Of a stretch of 64,000 nt of DNA, positions 34,131 through 44,881 are shown piece by piece. Source of the stretch: Lepraria neglecta. Its lineage: Eukaryota > Ascomycota > Lecanoromycetes > Lecanorales > Stereocaulaceae. The stretch covers positions 3,534,001-3,598,000 of the forward strand of contig CM065653.1 of the NCBI GenBank assembly GCA_033220425.1. The letters are read 5' to 3'. Made by a program: the position numbers and the translations under genes. A model generated the notes under the pieces. That model worked only from the letters and a program-made list of their open reading frames with translations, was not told the origin of the DNA and did not search any database. Position 1 is the first letter of the stretch. Each line of letters begins with the position of its first letter.

Positions 34131-34304
34131 AATACCTAGTGGCTCACCCATCTTTTCTCGAATAGCAGCGTAGTCATTGTCAACCATGATTGGTCCGAAG
34201 CAGGCCCGAAGGTACTCGCCCACACCAGCTTGATGTAGACATTTTGCGGTAGAGATCTGCTGACCATGGGTTTCAGCCAGTTCTACTGACAAGACATCCA
34301 TCAT
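33966..34304 (-). CDS. Possible small hypothetical protein ending in duplicated DNA
   Basis: 112 codons from ATG-ATG. The first 70 residues have protein-like composition (VLSVELAETHGQQISTAKCL, FGPIMVDNDYAAIREKMGEP). The end runs into the tandem duplication, where the second unit is read in another frame. No family recognised and no splice evidence, so the call is weak. Confidence 0.3.
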   Translation of the reverse strand: MMDVLSVELAETHGQQISTAKCLHQAGVGEYLRACFGPIMVDNDYAAIREKMGEPLGIRSSFPLPNKKERLAHSGELQERIFDKSRGILVVLVSPCPTRRIDPLRRTTGAEF

Positions 34305-34575
34305 GCAGCAGTGGTTCTTGTTTGGGGCTAACAGATAACTCTAACATTCACTGGTATTTTCTGCTGTCTTCCCAAAGAGCATAATAAATGTAGAGCTGAA
34401 TGTGTGAGGATAAATATGTCAAAGGATGGAGTACAGAGAAAAGCTAGTAAGATGTACAGATCTTGAACGCAGACGACCCCAGCGAAACCATGCCATGCCT
34501 CAAGCTTCCAGCAATATCTCATTTCCCAAATGCGCTCCAGTGCCTTCACGCTCGAAGTCCCTGAGGATCATCCCA

Positions 34576-36590
34576 TTAGGAAGCATCGTCACGACCATTT
34601 CCTGGGCGGCCTACCATATAGTAGTCTTCCGAAATATTGTCGAATCTTCCGGCGGAAGAGCCGTCATCCATGCCACGCTCTTGTATCGTCTCTATCAAGC
34701 GTATGACCCCTACCTCTTCGAAAGCGCTAACGTGAGAGAGCCTGTTATTGATCCTTATTGCCATATACCGATCCGTCAATGCGTCGAAAAGCTCCAGTAA
34801 GGGTGCGTCTTTGTCAACCGCAACGGCGAGAAGCTGAATCATATCCGCATATTCATCCCCAAGCGTAGTCAGGACGCGTAGGAACGAGAACCCCATCCTT
34901 TCGAGAACTGTTCGTTGGTTGCTCAAAGATTTGCCGTTGAATAAAGCATGTAGGTCCGCTAGATAGCAGCCTTTGATGGGTTGAGTAGTATCATTCGATG
35001 TGTAAGGAAGGAGTCGTTCATGGTATAGCAAGGCAGCTAGGGTTAATGCGAGCTGCTCCGGTCCTTGAGAATTCTGAAGATCTCCTATCAATCGTCGAGA
35101 TAGCTCCAAAGTACCACCTGAGCTTGCCCATTCGCTAAGTGCGTGGAGAGGTCGACCGTGATATATTGAACTCCAAGTGAGAAGCAATAGTATATTGTTC
35201 TTTGGCTTTTGAAGTGATGGACATCGGCTGTAGATTTGCTCGCTGTCTGCCGTTAGTATTACTCTTCTGCATTTATAGAAGAAAGGATTACATGTATATG
35301 CAGACGAGATCTACCTCTCCTGAGCCCAACCCTCTTAGTACCTGCGATGGAAGATCCTAGTAATATTAGCATTAGTTAGGCCCTCCGTTCAGGACATTAT
35401 ACCAAATACCCCTCGGGAATCCCGATGGGTAAGAATTCCATCATCTGCATGCTCCATTCCATAGTGTCCAGCGTGCGAATGTCCGGGTCTTTTTCGAATA
35501 CTTTGGACTTCAAGAGTGCGTCATGCATTTGCTTCGTATCAAAATTGCCAAACCAATTTGCACCGGTAACCCCGACAAGACTACCATACAGGTTAAAATT
35601 GTCACTGAATTTATGTTCTTGGTCGAGTGTATGTTGTCGACAGTCCACCATACCACCGGAAATTTCAAGTAGACTTCGGATTAGAGAAATCGTTTGAAGT
35701 TCTGCGCCGGGGAGCGTATGAACTGGTGCCTCAGGTCCTGGTAAAGCCTTGAACGGATCTGTATGACACTTCTGGAAAAGTTGTAGCAAGTCGGCTTGGT
35801 CTTTCGCAAGGAGCTCGAGAGTATCACGAGAATTGTAATTTCCCAGCAAGTTCAGACCAATGAACACAAGACATTGCGTAAAATATTTGCGAACTGGTGG
35901 ATCAGATTCCTGAAGAATGTTAATAGACTTTTGAAGGTCGGAGAGTGAAGAGTTTACCAGGATGTCGTGGATAAGGATCGCTCTTTCAAGCGGCATCGCT
36001 AGGCCATGCGACCGGGCAAGATCACGACAACATTCCTTGTATCCTCGACAGCATCCAGAACGGATCTCATGAACAGCCTTGCGGAGAAAAATAGTATGAG
36101 CCCTCTTGGTCGCTTCCCGGGTACTATAGGCCGAGATATCTTCCCCTGTTGGTGCCGTCGGATCGTAGTCGAGGTTCAGTTCGAGCGCAAGATCGAGAGC
36201 AAGAAAGGAGAGCCATGGGAGATATGATGTATGGAGCACAACTTCGTAAGATCCGCCGTCTACGGTCTTCCCAGCAATATTGATTTCCGGCTCCGAATTG
36301 AGCCAGGCGGAATTGCTCGACTCAAATTGAGGCGCTGGGACGCAAGCAAGCTTCCATGACCGACTACACAGGTCTGCATTAGGAGTCGGCCCTGGGAACT
36401 ACGAAAAACTGTGAGCTGTGATTCCTTGAGAAAGGTCAGGGCGTTCTACCTCCACATGCGGTTCTGGTGAAGTCTTCGAATCCTCTACCACGCGTATGAC
36501 TTGAATATGTTGGAATTCTGACAAGGCAGCCCTGGGCTCAGGCGTCGAAGGAGGCGTCGAAGGCGGCGTCGAAGGCAACGTTACACGCAT
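34576..36590 (-). CDS. Orphan protein of 613 residues, four exons
   Basis: Exons 36590-36450, 36398-35403, 35356-35315 and 35238-34576 give 1842 bases. All introns are phase 0: GTAGAA to CGTAG, GTATAA to ACTAG (with CTAACTAAT branch), and GTAGAT to GCGAG. The start has Pro-Ser-Thr repeats (PSTPPSTPPSTPEP). The rest looks helical and soluble (HTSYLPWLSFLALDLALELN, LERAILIHDILVNSSLSDL, SKVFEKDPDIRTLDTMEW, HALSEWASSGGTLELSRRL). A cysteine group CCRGYKECCRDLA lies in exon 2. No signal peptide, helix span or known domain was recognised. The long clean exon argues for a living gene. Function unknown. Confidence 0.65.
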
Positions 36591-37531
36591 TTCAGGCGAT
36601 CGGGCAAGGCAAACTGCGTGGAAAAGCAGGTGAACAGCTCTTCTGGGCTCTATATAGCGCGTCTCATGGCTTGCAGAAATCGCTAGACCATTAAAGCGAA
36701 ATCGAGGATGGAGGCTCTCCTTCGGCGAGGGCTCGCTTGCATCTAGATTTAATTAGGGACGATCTGCTAGTTGCAGAACATCCATGGCTTCACAGCGGTG
36801 GCTGTGAGTAGCTCTTTACCCAAAAGAGCAACGTTAGCACCTACCCAAAATGGATATTGTAGCACCTACCCAAAATGGATATTGTAGCACCCACCCCAAA
36901 AGGACATTGTAGCACCCACCCCAAAAGGACATTGTAGCACCCGCCCCAAAAGGACATTGTAGCAACCAATCGGCACCTGGCGGTGCTGGTACTCCCTGCA
37001 GAGCGGATTTCCGGTAAAGAGGAGATCGAAATGGTGTCCTTTTAATCAAGGCGTGATCTCTGTTACTTGAACCCTGGACCAAGCGGACCCTGCGGGTAGG
37101 AGGAAATCTCTATCTGGAAGTGGTGTGAATCTGTTAGAGGTAGAAAGTCTCCAACAACCTGACCATCTTAACCCTGGGCGAGTCCTGGACTCATCAGTGG
37201 GAGCCTATTTTGTCAGAAGAGAAGCCTCGCAACTTTTCAACCTTGCGGCGCCCTCAACTATCAGATTTCAGCCTTCTCACCTCATCCCACTGTTAAAATT
37301 ACCCCCTTCGCGTGGTGTTGGAGCCGAGATGGTCTCATTTGAGCCTCGCAGTTGTGCGTCTATGAAAGTGCGACGGACGGAATGTATTGTTGATGCGGTT
37401 GGCTCTGAAGTCTCAAATACTGGTCAGTCTATCGGAAGTATCACAGACAAAGATTGTCCATCCCCGTCAGGGTATTAATGGCCCGGGAGTCGGTCTCTGG
37501 TGCAGTCTGGAAGATTTGGCTGAATCTGTAG
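36591..37531. other. Intergenic with a 25-base minisatellite
   Basis: Between two divergent orphan genes. Apart from the repeat at 36837-36966, an open plus-strand frame 37125-37478 exists but starts with GTG and could not be joined in phase to the next gene. Confidence 0.45.
36837..36966. repeat. 25-base minisatellite, about five units
   Basis: Units read GTAGCACCTACCCAAAATGG plus ATATT in the first copies and drift to GTAGCACCCACCCCAAAAGG plus ACATT in the later ones. The gradient of variants suggests stepwise expansion. Confidence 0.9.
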
Positions 37532-38385
37532 ATGGTGACACTGGTGTCATCCGGCCAGAAGAACCTCGTTTTGTCAATGGCTAGTTGTGTCGAACATACC
37601 ACCACCATCGACGAATCTCTCGAGGGGATGGCTTCTGCAAATCTTTCCAGGGCTGAATCATGGAGAGTAGCCATCGACATGGATGGTCTCGTTTATCTGG
37701 CTGACTCCACTGTCGGCCTGCGGGCTGAGGAGTTTGCAAAGAAAGGATGTCCCCGTACTAATATCGATGGATTGAAATTCCTCAAAAAGCATACCATTGA
37801 AGACGATGTGAGCAAATCCTTCTCAACTCTCCTTATCAGCGTTATCTCACACAAGATTTAGCGCATCGTCGCGATTCATGACTCCGCGCTTCCCGGGTCC
37901 AAAGTGGGAGCATACATGCTGCTGCATCCCTTCGACGGCCGCATACTCTGCCTCCTCGCGCCAAACGGACAAGAACGGCAGACCCTTGCGATTCTGGTAT
38001 GGGGCAAAGGATCAAAAGTGACGTTCTACAAGGGTTCGCACAAGCTCTCCGTTCAGCCTGCTCCAGGCGACTTGATGGAACTCTCTCCTGAACAGCTTGC
38101 TGTGCCTTCTGTCACACCGGTCACAATAAGCTTGAAGGAGGGAGGCTTGTGAGTATACGGGCTGCTGCGGTTGCTATCGTTAACTGAATGCATGGCAGTA
38201 CGATATTTGACGGTCGTCTCGGCTTTACCATCATTGACGGTGCCGCTGTCACCGTGGTCTCTGCAGTCCCCGAGCGTTTGAAGAAATGGAAGAAATTGGA
38301 GCTTCCCAAGCTATTGGAGCTCAAGAACATGGTGGCCGGAATGTCTCATTCAACGATTGGATTCAATTTTACATTCGACGACTGA
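37532..38385 (+). CDS. Hypothetical protein with GSHK motif, three exons
   Basis: Exons 37532-37807, 37862-38148 and 38199-38385 give 249 residues. Introns are GTGAGC to TTTAG (54 bases) and GTGAGT to GGCAG (50 bases), consistent in phase. The product contains ESWRVAIDMDGLVYLAD, a core IVAIHDSALPGSKVGAYMLL, then WGKGSKVTFYKGSHKLSVQP, and ends LKEGGFTIFDGRLGFTIIDG. The GSHK piece and the following beta-rich region resemble double-stranded beta-helix proteins such as phytanoyl-CoA dioxygenase relatives, but the iron-binding HxD...H set is not clear, so no activity is claimed. An alternative ATG is at 37577. Confidence 0.6.
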
Positions 38386-38566
38386 TTGGCCGCCAGCTTA
38401 CAGAGCTAAATACAGATTTTCCGCGTCTGGGTCTCATTACGCTGTATCTTATAATGCTATATCAGACAGTAAACAGTGATGGCTCTGCCTGCTTTAGACC
38501 TTCCTCTTAAACCTGATCTTTGACTACCTTCACATCCCGCCCGAGACTATAGAAGGTAGCGTCTAC

Positions 38567-39442
38567 CTATGACCCTGCACTTGGTAATATCTGGGGAAAA
38601 TCGAGTCCCCGGCCTGCGAAAGCCATGTCATGTGAATGACGTGAGGTCATGTAAGGATTCTGTGAGAATGCTAGACCCTTATCAGTGATAATGGATCCGT
38701 AGCGTGACAGGGAGGCGCCGTTTCCATCTCCGGCATATCCCAGCCCAAATGGATCCTCTAAGAAGACCTGGCTTTGGTCGATAGGCGGCGCGTTGCAGAT
38801 AGTATTCTGACCTCCATATCTATCCCCAAACTCGTACGTACTGATCGGATCCTGAAAAAAGGCCTTGCCTTGGTCCCCAGTCTCAACATAGCCTAGGGGG
38901 AAGCCGACAGGATAAGACGTGCCATTGGGGTCTTGACGTTGCCCAAAAGGAGGAGCAGCGCTTGTTGTAGGAGAAGTTCCTCCTAAGTCAGGAGGGGCTC
39001 CGTGATGGAAAGGAGGGGTAGGATCGTTCGAAAAGCTACCAAAATCAAGGCCACTTGTAAAGGAGACTGCGTTTCCTGTTCCTATAAGCTCAGATTAGCG
39101 AATATATCGTATCCGCAAGTTATAATGGTAAATCGAACCTTGTCTTCCAGGCCCGCCTTTGTCTATGCCCCTGGCACAATCAATATCAGAGGAGCTACCC
39201 GGGGCGCCATATGCACTGCCCGTATCCGTATGCTTCTCCGACATGGTGCTGTGAGACCCACAGACCGATTGAGGATGTAAGCCATCCGCACCTTTTCTGA
39301 CGGTGGCTTTAACCCGAGCTTTTTTGTTGGCTGTAGAATCTTTTCCGTTTGCCCCCTGGCATGTTTTCTTGTGTCGTGAAAGGGAACTCCTATCGGAAAA
39401 GTTCCTGTCGCATGTCCCGCAATACGTGGGGGGTTCTATCAC
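38567..39442 (-). CDS. C2H2 zinc-finger protein, start unresolved
   Basis: A first coding segment (39442-39139) holds a finger YCGTCDRNFSDRSSLSRHKK followed by TC, that is C2HC spacing. The intron 39138-39082 (GTTCGA to TTATAG) joins in phase to a 515-base exon 39081-38567 encoding a Pro/Gly/Asp-rich tail (FTSGLDFGSFSNDPTPPF, GQNTICNAPPIDQSQVFLED) that ends at TAG 38567. The frame is open above 39442 without an ATG, so a short upstream exon is likely, as in the other C2H2 gene here; the acceptor may be the TATCAG just upstream. The listed start is an open-frame limit. Likely a DNA-binding regulator. Confidence 0.65.
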
Positions 39443-39606
39443 CGAGATTGCTGATACACGCGAAGATGTCAGTGACGTAACATAAAGGTCGGAAATAGAG
39501 TGAGTTCATATGGATGTCCAGGCCAACACATATGTGAGTTGATATATTCCAGCCGCGAGACTCTGTGGTCGCATCTCAAGCAGTGAAGTGGATCCTCAGG
39601 ATCTAC

Positions 39607-39780
39607 CTATGCTTCCTTCCGCAATTTCAAGATCTTCCTTTCTTTAGCTGCGATTTTGTTTTCCAATTGCTTGATTTTCTCTTCGTAGTGTTTCAGTGTT
39701 GGATCTCGTGGGGTCTTGTTGGTGCTACGCTTGCTTTGTTGACTGGTTCCTGGCGTCGACTGCCATCGTATTATTTGCAT
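39607..39780 (-). CDS. 57-residue coiled-coil protein or terminal exon
   Basis: ATG at 39780, stop at 39607. The second half, YEEKIKQLENKIAAKERKIL, has a clean heptad pattern typical of a coiled coil, and the first half is Ser/Thr/Lys-rich. It might be the last exon of a longer gene, but no upstream exon was found. A basic-zipper-like role is possible but a basic DNA-contact region is not evident. Confidence 0.4.
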   Translation of the reverse strand: MQIIRWQSTPGTSQQSKRSTNKTPRDPTLKHYEEKIKQLENKIAAKERKILKLRKEA

Positions 39781-40154
39781 TGTAGCTCGTACCGCTTCGC
39801 GTGGGTAGCTCTGAAGAATTCAGCAGATCGAAGCGGCCGTTCAATTGGGGGTTGCTAACAGGATATATGCGTTGAGAGCTTGACGTCGAGATGCAGAGAT
39901 CTCCGGCGATGAGCGATGAACTTTACGACTTAGAGTCTTGGCGCGCTCGGTCACGTGGTTCGGGCTTATTTCCCCCTAAAGGTTACGATTCCCCTATAAG
40001 GCCACATGATTGCGTTGATCCGATGAAAGCATAGCCGTTAGGCTTCGCAGGAAGGCATTTAAGATATTCGTTGACGTATGTAACTACGAATTCGCGTGCC
40101 GGCCATAGTGTTCTGGCTGGGGGAAAATGCCAAGCAAATTAAAGACTCAATTAT

Positions 40155-40206
40155 GACGTGGTTAGATAATCTCAGATTTTAATCGCTCTACCCGCTAGGA
40201 CACGTC
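40155..40206 (-). other. tRNA-like hairpin segment
   Basis: On the minus strand, GACGTG and CACGTC pair across 52 bases and enclose CCTAGCGGGTAGAGCG, which resembles a tRNA D-arm and contains the A-box-like GGGTAGAGCG. No T-arm or anticodon stem of normal length is present. It may be a decayed tRNA or SINE head, or chance. Confidence 0.2.
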
Positions 40207-40414
40207 GTTACGCCCCACTATCACCTCTGACGGCTTATAGCGGGAATTAGGTATCGGCTGAACGCTACAAGTGCATTTCCGACATTATAGGGTTGTACGT
40301 GTTTCAATACCAGACGCTCACGCTCCTCAGGCTTTCCATTGCTGAACCAGGATAGACGGACGATAACATCCTGCACTCCTCTACTTCTACATTATCTTGT
40401 GCCTTTCAATCGCG

Positions 40415-40886
40415 ATGTCCACAACAAAGTCGGCCCTCTGGCATCTGAAACAGGATCCATTAGAGAGCAACGACCAAAAAATCTTAACAGGAATAGAGGA
40501 CTGGGTATCCAAAGCAAAGTTCGAAAAGAGAAACGCCGGTGATTACGAGATGTGTGTAGATAACGGATTATCTGAGATATGGAAGGTGCTCAAAGATATG
40601 GAACTTGTCAAAAAGGTGTGACAAGGTGTCCCAAAATTAGGATTACCGCTTATACATGACTTAATAGTTTCTACCCCGTCGATGGTCGATAATACGAATA
40701 CCAGGTCCCATGTCCTCCCCATGGCGAAATTCAGAAGGGAACTCTTTCATCTGCCCGATCAGATTTGTACAAGGAAAGCCAACGATTTCAGGATCGCCAT
40801 TAATCGTCGGAGAGTTAACCTATATTACCAAGGAAGTGGGAGTGGATATCTCGCCAAGCATAGATATTCTTTTCCTTCTCTTGTAG
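40415..40886 (+). CDS. Possible two-exon small hypothetical protein
   Basis: Exon 1 40415-40615 encodes MSTTKSALWHLKQDPLESND and a helical stretch ending ELVKK. Intron 40616-40667 (GTGTGA to TAATAG, branch-like ATGAC) is phase 0. Exon 2 40668-40886 continues FLPRRWSIIRIPGPMSSPW to a stop, for 139 residues. Without splicing, exon 1 stops two codons later. Exon 2 has no family signal, so the splice is plausible but unproven. Confidence 0.4.
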
Positions 40887-40911
40887 ATAAACTTTATATT
40901 AGAAGGGTCTA

Positions 40912-41085
40912 GGGTCGGGTTCGGAGGGTCAAGAAAGCGACCAGGGGTCGTTGTAAGGTCCCGGTTCGAGGGGTTCAGAAAGCAACCAGGCTTTATTGTT
41001 AGGTTTCGGGTCGAGGGGTTGAGAAAGCGACCAGGTTTCGTTGTAAGGTCCCGGGTTGAGGGGTTGAAAAAGCGACCAGGCGTTG
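40912..41085. repeat. 45-base tandem repeat, about four units
   Basis: Units contain GAAAGCGACCAGG, GTTGTAAGGTCCCGG and GAGGGGTTGA. The minus strand is open through them and reads Pro-Gly-Arg-Phe-Leu-Asn-Pro-Ser repeats from an ATG at 41161 to a stop at 40820, but that frame overlaps the end of the neighbouring gene and is probably incidental. Confidence 0.8.
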
Positions 41086-41142
41086 TTGAAGACGTTCGGT
41101 GCTGTGTTTGTTGCTGTGTAATTACATTCTTTGTTATTTTAG

Positions 41143-42601
41143 TTATGGGAAACGGCTGCATATTCTATGACTTGATATACCCGTTCCGAAACCATGTAGC
41201 TGACCAGCTCCAATAGCAGTCGTAGGAAAAGGTTCTTGAGGTGTACTCTGGAAGGGCTGGATTGTAGGCTTCGGATTGTATCCTTCGTTTCGTTGACCAT
41301 TCACTGCTGTTATAAGTATAGCGTGGAGACGTGAGAAGCTATCACCTACGTTGAGAAGGAACGTTCGCTGCTTGTGATAGAAGATGTATCGGCGGAGCAC
41401 CACACGTGACTTATCCATCAGCCCAATGTCAAGCTTCTAATCATCGAGAACATACCATTTGACTGTCTACCATTGAATGCTTGTGTCAAGGGATTAGGGC
41501 GCCCTCGTTCGTCATCTTCAATGCCGACTGGATATATATGCTCTTGGCTTCGACGACGCCCTTGAGCCAGAGTGGAAAGACTCGTGCACGACGATGCAGC
41601 TCTGCTGGTCTTCGATAAACCATCGTCCTCGACAAAGTCTTCACTTATTGAATCCTCGTCTACCTCCTCATCTGGTATCGCCTCCTCGTGGTGCGTACTG
41701 GGTTCTTCGATGCCAGAGGTCAATCCCTGTAGAGCAAGGGTATGAATCCGACGTGCAACCTTATGAGCATTAGCGTTACGGGCCTTTTCAGCGAGACCGA
41801 GGCTTTGCAGATGTAGTATGTAATTTTTGAGTTCGTCGGCGCTAAGGCCTCTCGCCCACCTTGAGTTGCCATTATCTCAGTGAACTGTTCCCAGATGTTG
41901 AGATTACTTACTGGTACAATGATAAGGATGGAGATGGCATCATAATCAACGCCCCAAGCCCTCCGTTCCCCACCGCAATCTCCTTCATTCGTTCGCCAAA
42001 TTTTAAGTACAATTTGGTCCATTTTCCTATGTCTTCAGTAGAGTCGCGAACGACCGATGACTCGGAAATAACCTGAACGATTTTTTCTTTGATACCCTGT
42101 TTGAGTTGCAGATAATTGTTCTCATCTATTTGAAGGCGCAGGTCGAAAAGCGCGACGGCATAGACTCGTGTACGGATATGGTCATCGACCTTGCGCTGAC
42201 CTATGTGTCGCAATCCTTCATAGAGTTGAGCAGCCGGAGGGGCTCCCTTCAGCCTTTCCGACGGGTTGAAGAATGTTGTCGGTTGCATCCATGATTTATA
42301 AATGGGTTCGAGACTCTTGGATATATAAATGTCTGACTCCTCTACTTGCAGTAATTGTGACAGATAAGCCTTCCTTCTTTTCGCTTGGCGGTTTTCACTA
42401 TTGAGGCGTTTCTGTACTTTCGGGAGCAGCGTTTGGGATGAAGGTTTCCAACGACCCACGAACTAAATGTCAGTTAGCGACCGTCGATGTAAGGAAGAAA
42501 ATGACGACATCTGGATCTTTGAAGAGGTTTTCCAGGTCACCACCTTTGTTGACATAAGTAGCAACTTCGGTGCTGAACTCTCGACTAGATGTGACGCCCA
42601 T
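41143..42601 (-). CDS. Orphan protein of 416 residues, five exons
   Basis: Exons 42601-42509, 42462-41912, 41859-41456 and 41345-41143, all in phase, with possibly one more exon upstream since the frame is open above the ATG (YLAPVRVVLLSLSLLRPL). Counting that exon it has five. Introns: GTCGTC (weak) to TTTAG, GTAAGT to TCAAG, and GTATGT to CGTAG. The protein is basic and helical at first (QKRLNSENRQAKRRKAYLSQ), mixed in the middle (VRDSTEDIGKWTKLYLKFGE, WARGLSADELKNYILHLQSL), then strongly acidic (AIPDEEVDEDSISEDFVEDD) and ends in a Pro/Gly-rich tail. No domain recognised; nuclear location is a guess from the charge blocks. Intact frame over 1.2 kb supports a real gene. Confidence 0.6.
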
Positions 42602-43209
42602 TTCATTCAATGGCCGAAGTAAAGACAAGGAAAGTAGAACGACGCGCACCGGTGCCAAATAGTTAGCCGCTTAGTCAGCGTATCATCCCTGCAACGTTGT
42701 CGCACTGCGACAACGTTGCAGGGATGATATAGATCGAGGGCCCCCATCGGTCCGGTCTCGCCTACAACATCCCGTGGAAATTTACTGCCTTTCACTATGG
42801 GCTGCCTCTTCCGTCGAAGCCACCACACATGTTTGCGATATGTAGTATGCTCTGTCCCACCTCCCCATCTCATCGTTCCATCTAGCGCGCCATTCCACTT
42901 CGCCAGTCAGTATTAGACACTAAGATCGTGGAGAATCGTAAAGAGGGAATATCGAGTCAATTTTAGAGCCATCATGCGAAGATCAGCGTCATTGATCCTT
43001 AATCGTGCTGGTATTTTCTCTTCTGATTTGGGCTTTCGAACAAGGGGAAAGTCAATCCGCAGCTCCTATATAGAAGCCATGGATCTTGCAGCCTCATCTA
43101 TGAAAATTGCCTGAACACTACTGCGTTTGCCTTTTTCGCCCCGTTTGTTAGGTACGGCTTTGTCTCCTGCAATCTCACCTGCACGCTTACACCCCCTGTT
43201 ATTCTTAGA
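42602..43209. other. Intergenic with large palindrome and repeat copy
   Basis: Contains the 49-base palindrome at 42681-42729 and the start of a diverged repeat (42970-43210) shared with 46006-46200. An open minus-strand frame 42873-42607 crosses the palindrome and is not considered coding. Confidence 0.5.
42681..42729. repeat. 49-base palindrome with perfect 24-base arms
   Basis: Bases 42681-42704 and 42706-42729 are exact reverse complements around a single C at 42705. The arms contain CTGCAACGTTGTCGCA. Such a long perfect inverted repeat without a loop would form a cruciform or hairpin. No coding explanation is seen. Confidence 0.97.
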
Positions 43210-43210
43210 A
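42970..43210. repeat. Diverged duplicate of 46006-46200
   Basis: Shares GTC(A/G)TTGATCCTT, ATGATTTGGGCTT-like, TTTCTTCGCCC-like and TCTCCTGCA-type blocks in the same order with the segment before the Zn2Cys6 gene. Each copy lies just upstream of a gene start (43210 and 46379). Confidence 0.55.
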
Positions 43211-44155
43211 TGGAAAGAGTCTCACCGACTGTTCACCTTGTTATTCGTTCTTGTATTTTTTGTACTACTCTTACCGCGTTCCTCACTTTACTTGGGGCGA
43301 TCCGCCACAAAATTTCAATCCGCGGGAGACTCCTTTAGACGCTGGCCTTGCTTTTTAAGTTAGTCCTTGACCTTGTGCCAATCATTCTTACGGCTTTGAA
43401 CTCTTCGAAGGGAACTTCACTGGAAACCATTCGGTTGGTCGATTACATCCTGCTTTGCTGCTCCTGCATGTGTATAACAAGCTTTGAGGTCAGTCTTCTC
43501 TCAGTGAATGATATCAAATACTCACAGTCAATTGCAGCATGTGTTCTTATGGATCGCGCATAAATATACCTCTGATACCGGTCTTGGATGGGTGATACAT
43601 CGCCCTGGTGTTGCTGTCACCATCCTCATTAATCTTTCGCTGTTCCTACCCTTAATCAAGTAAGTTGATCCTGTTATCGTACGTACATATATTGACATAC
43701 ACTGTAGATGGCGCAACGAGTCTTATCATTTCTGGACGATTTCCGGCGCCAGCTGTCTGCACTTTTCACTCTTCTGCTTTGCTCATATCTGGCTCACAAA
43801 ACATCTTCAACTCCTCCCTCGGAAATGGTCCCGTCTCGCAGGTGGCTATCTGGCTTGCCTGATCGTTACTCTTTCGTCGTTAATATCTTTGTTCGTGGGT
43901 TGGAAAGTGTTGAGGGCGCGAGATCTGCTTCCTGAGGTTAGTGAGGATAGAGCCCATAGCCAGTACACCGAAATAACTAGGGAACACAGATCTTATTGCT
44001 CTGCACTTCCGCGCAGCTTTCGATACGTATTTGTGTTATTGTCGCTACTCAAGCTCGCAAGAAGCTTCGGAGGATACCTCTCGAAACCTGGATGGATAGC
44101 CGACACGCTGGCCACAATGGCAGACCCCCTACATCTACATCGACGCAGCCATTGA
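43210..44155 (+). pseudogene. Seven-helix-like membrane protein gene with one in-frame TAG
   Basis: Exons 43210-43488, 43538-43659 and 43708-44155 total 849 bases in one frame. Introns are GTCAGT to TGCAG and GTAAGT to TGTAG. About seven hydrophobic spans can be followed: IRSCIFCTTLTAFLTLLGAI, ALLFKLVLDLVPIILTAL, YILLCCSCMCITSFE, VAVTILINLSLFLPLI, CLHFSLFCFAHIWL, LACLIVTLSSLISLFVGW and FRYVFVLLSLLKLA, with a polar tail. A TAG at 43336-43338 interrupts exon 1 between spans 1 and 2. No good donor exists to splice it out, though TTTAG could serve as an acceptor for an unrecognised first exon, in which case the gene is intact. The fold recalls fungal integral membrane/receptor-like orphans; no family is claimed. 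Confidence 0.55.
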
Positions 44156-44881
44156 GGGATACTGGCTGGGGGGTTTATTCTAGTGATCTCGGTAAGACTC
44201 GACTCTCGTTGATCCTTGATCATTGCAGCCTCCGTTCTGACTGTAAGATTACAGTTTGCACCACAGCGGAAGACCTTGCTTTCGAAGGAGAGGACTACAC
44301 TTCAATCTGCATACTATTGGAGACGGCGTGGCCCTAATTACCTGACCGAGTCGCTCTCCGATTGTTGGGACATGTAGCATCGGCATTGGTCCCACCCATC
44401 ACACCAACATGAGGAAATAAGGAAGATACAGCAGAGGAAGCAATTCGGGGGGTCCTAGGACGTACGCTCACGAAGGCGGTGACTCCATAATATGAAGGGC
44501 ACCTGAAAGTATAGTTTACAATGATGGTGCTCGCCGTACCGTTGGATGTACTTATCATCAGAGAAATTTGTCATAAACACCAACGAATCATTCCGTTTTC
44601 ACGCGAATACTGGTTCCTTCTGTAAGTTGTACTCTCGTCTTTTCCGCTTTTTGCGGGTTTTTCTTGTGTATGTTTCTTATCAAGCCCGGAGCACTTGTTA
44701 TGGAAGTAATTCAGCCATATCTCGCGTCCTTTGACTATTCCCTGCTATAATCTATGATTCACACAACTTTTCGTCAAACGATCATTTCACCAAGCAATTA
44801 AGATTGATTAATTAAAGGTTTCAATAGCAGATAAGCTGTTCGTACGAATCTAAGCGATCTTTTCTTTCAAACACTGAGCTC
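44156..44881. other. Intergenic between convergent genes
   Basis: No gene, repeat or RNA recognised. Open frames are short and lack motifs. Confidence 0.5.

Noticed and set aside
40820-41161. Pro-Gly-Arg-Phe repeat protein on the minus strand
   Set aside because: It reads the 45-base repeat and overlaps the end of a better supported gene; no splice or motif support.
42607-42873. First exon of the 416-residue orphan
   Set aside because: The frame crosses the large palindrome and has no in-phase donor to the next exon.
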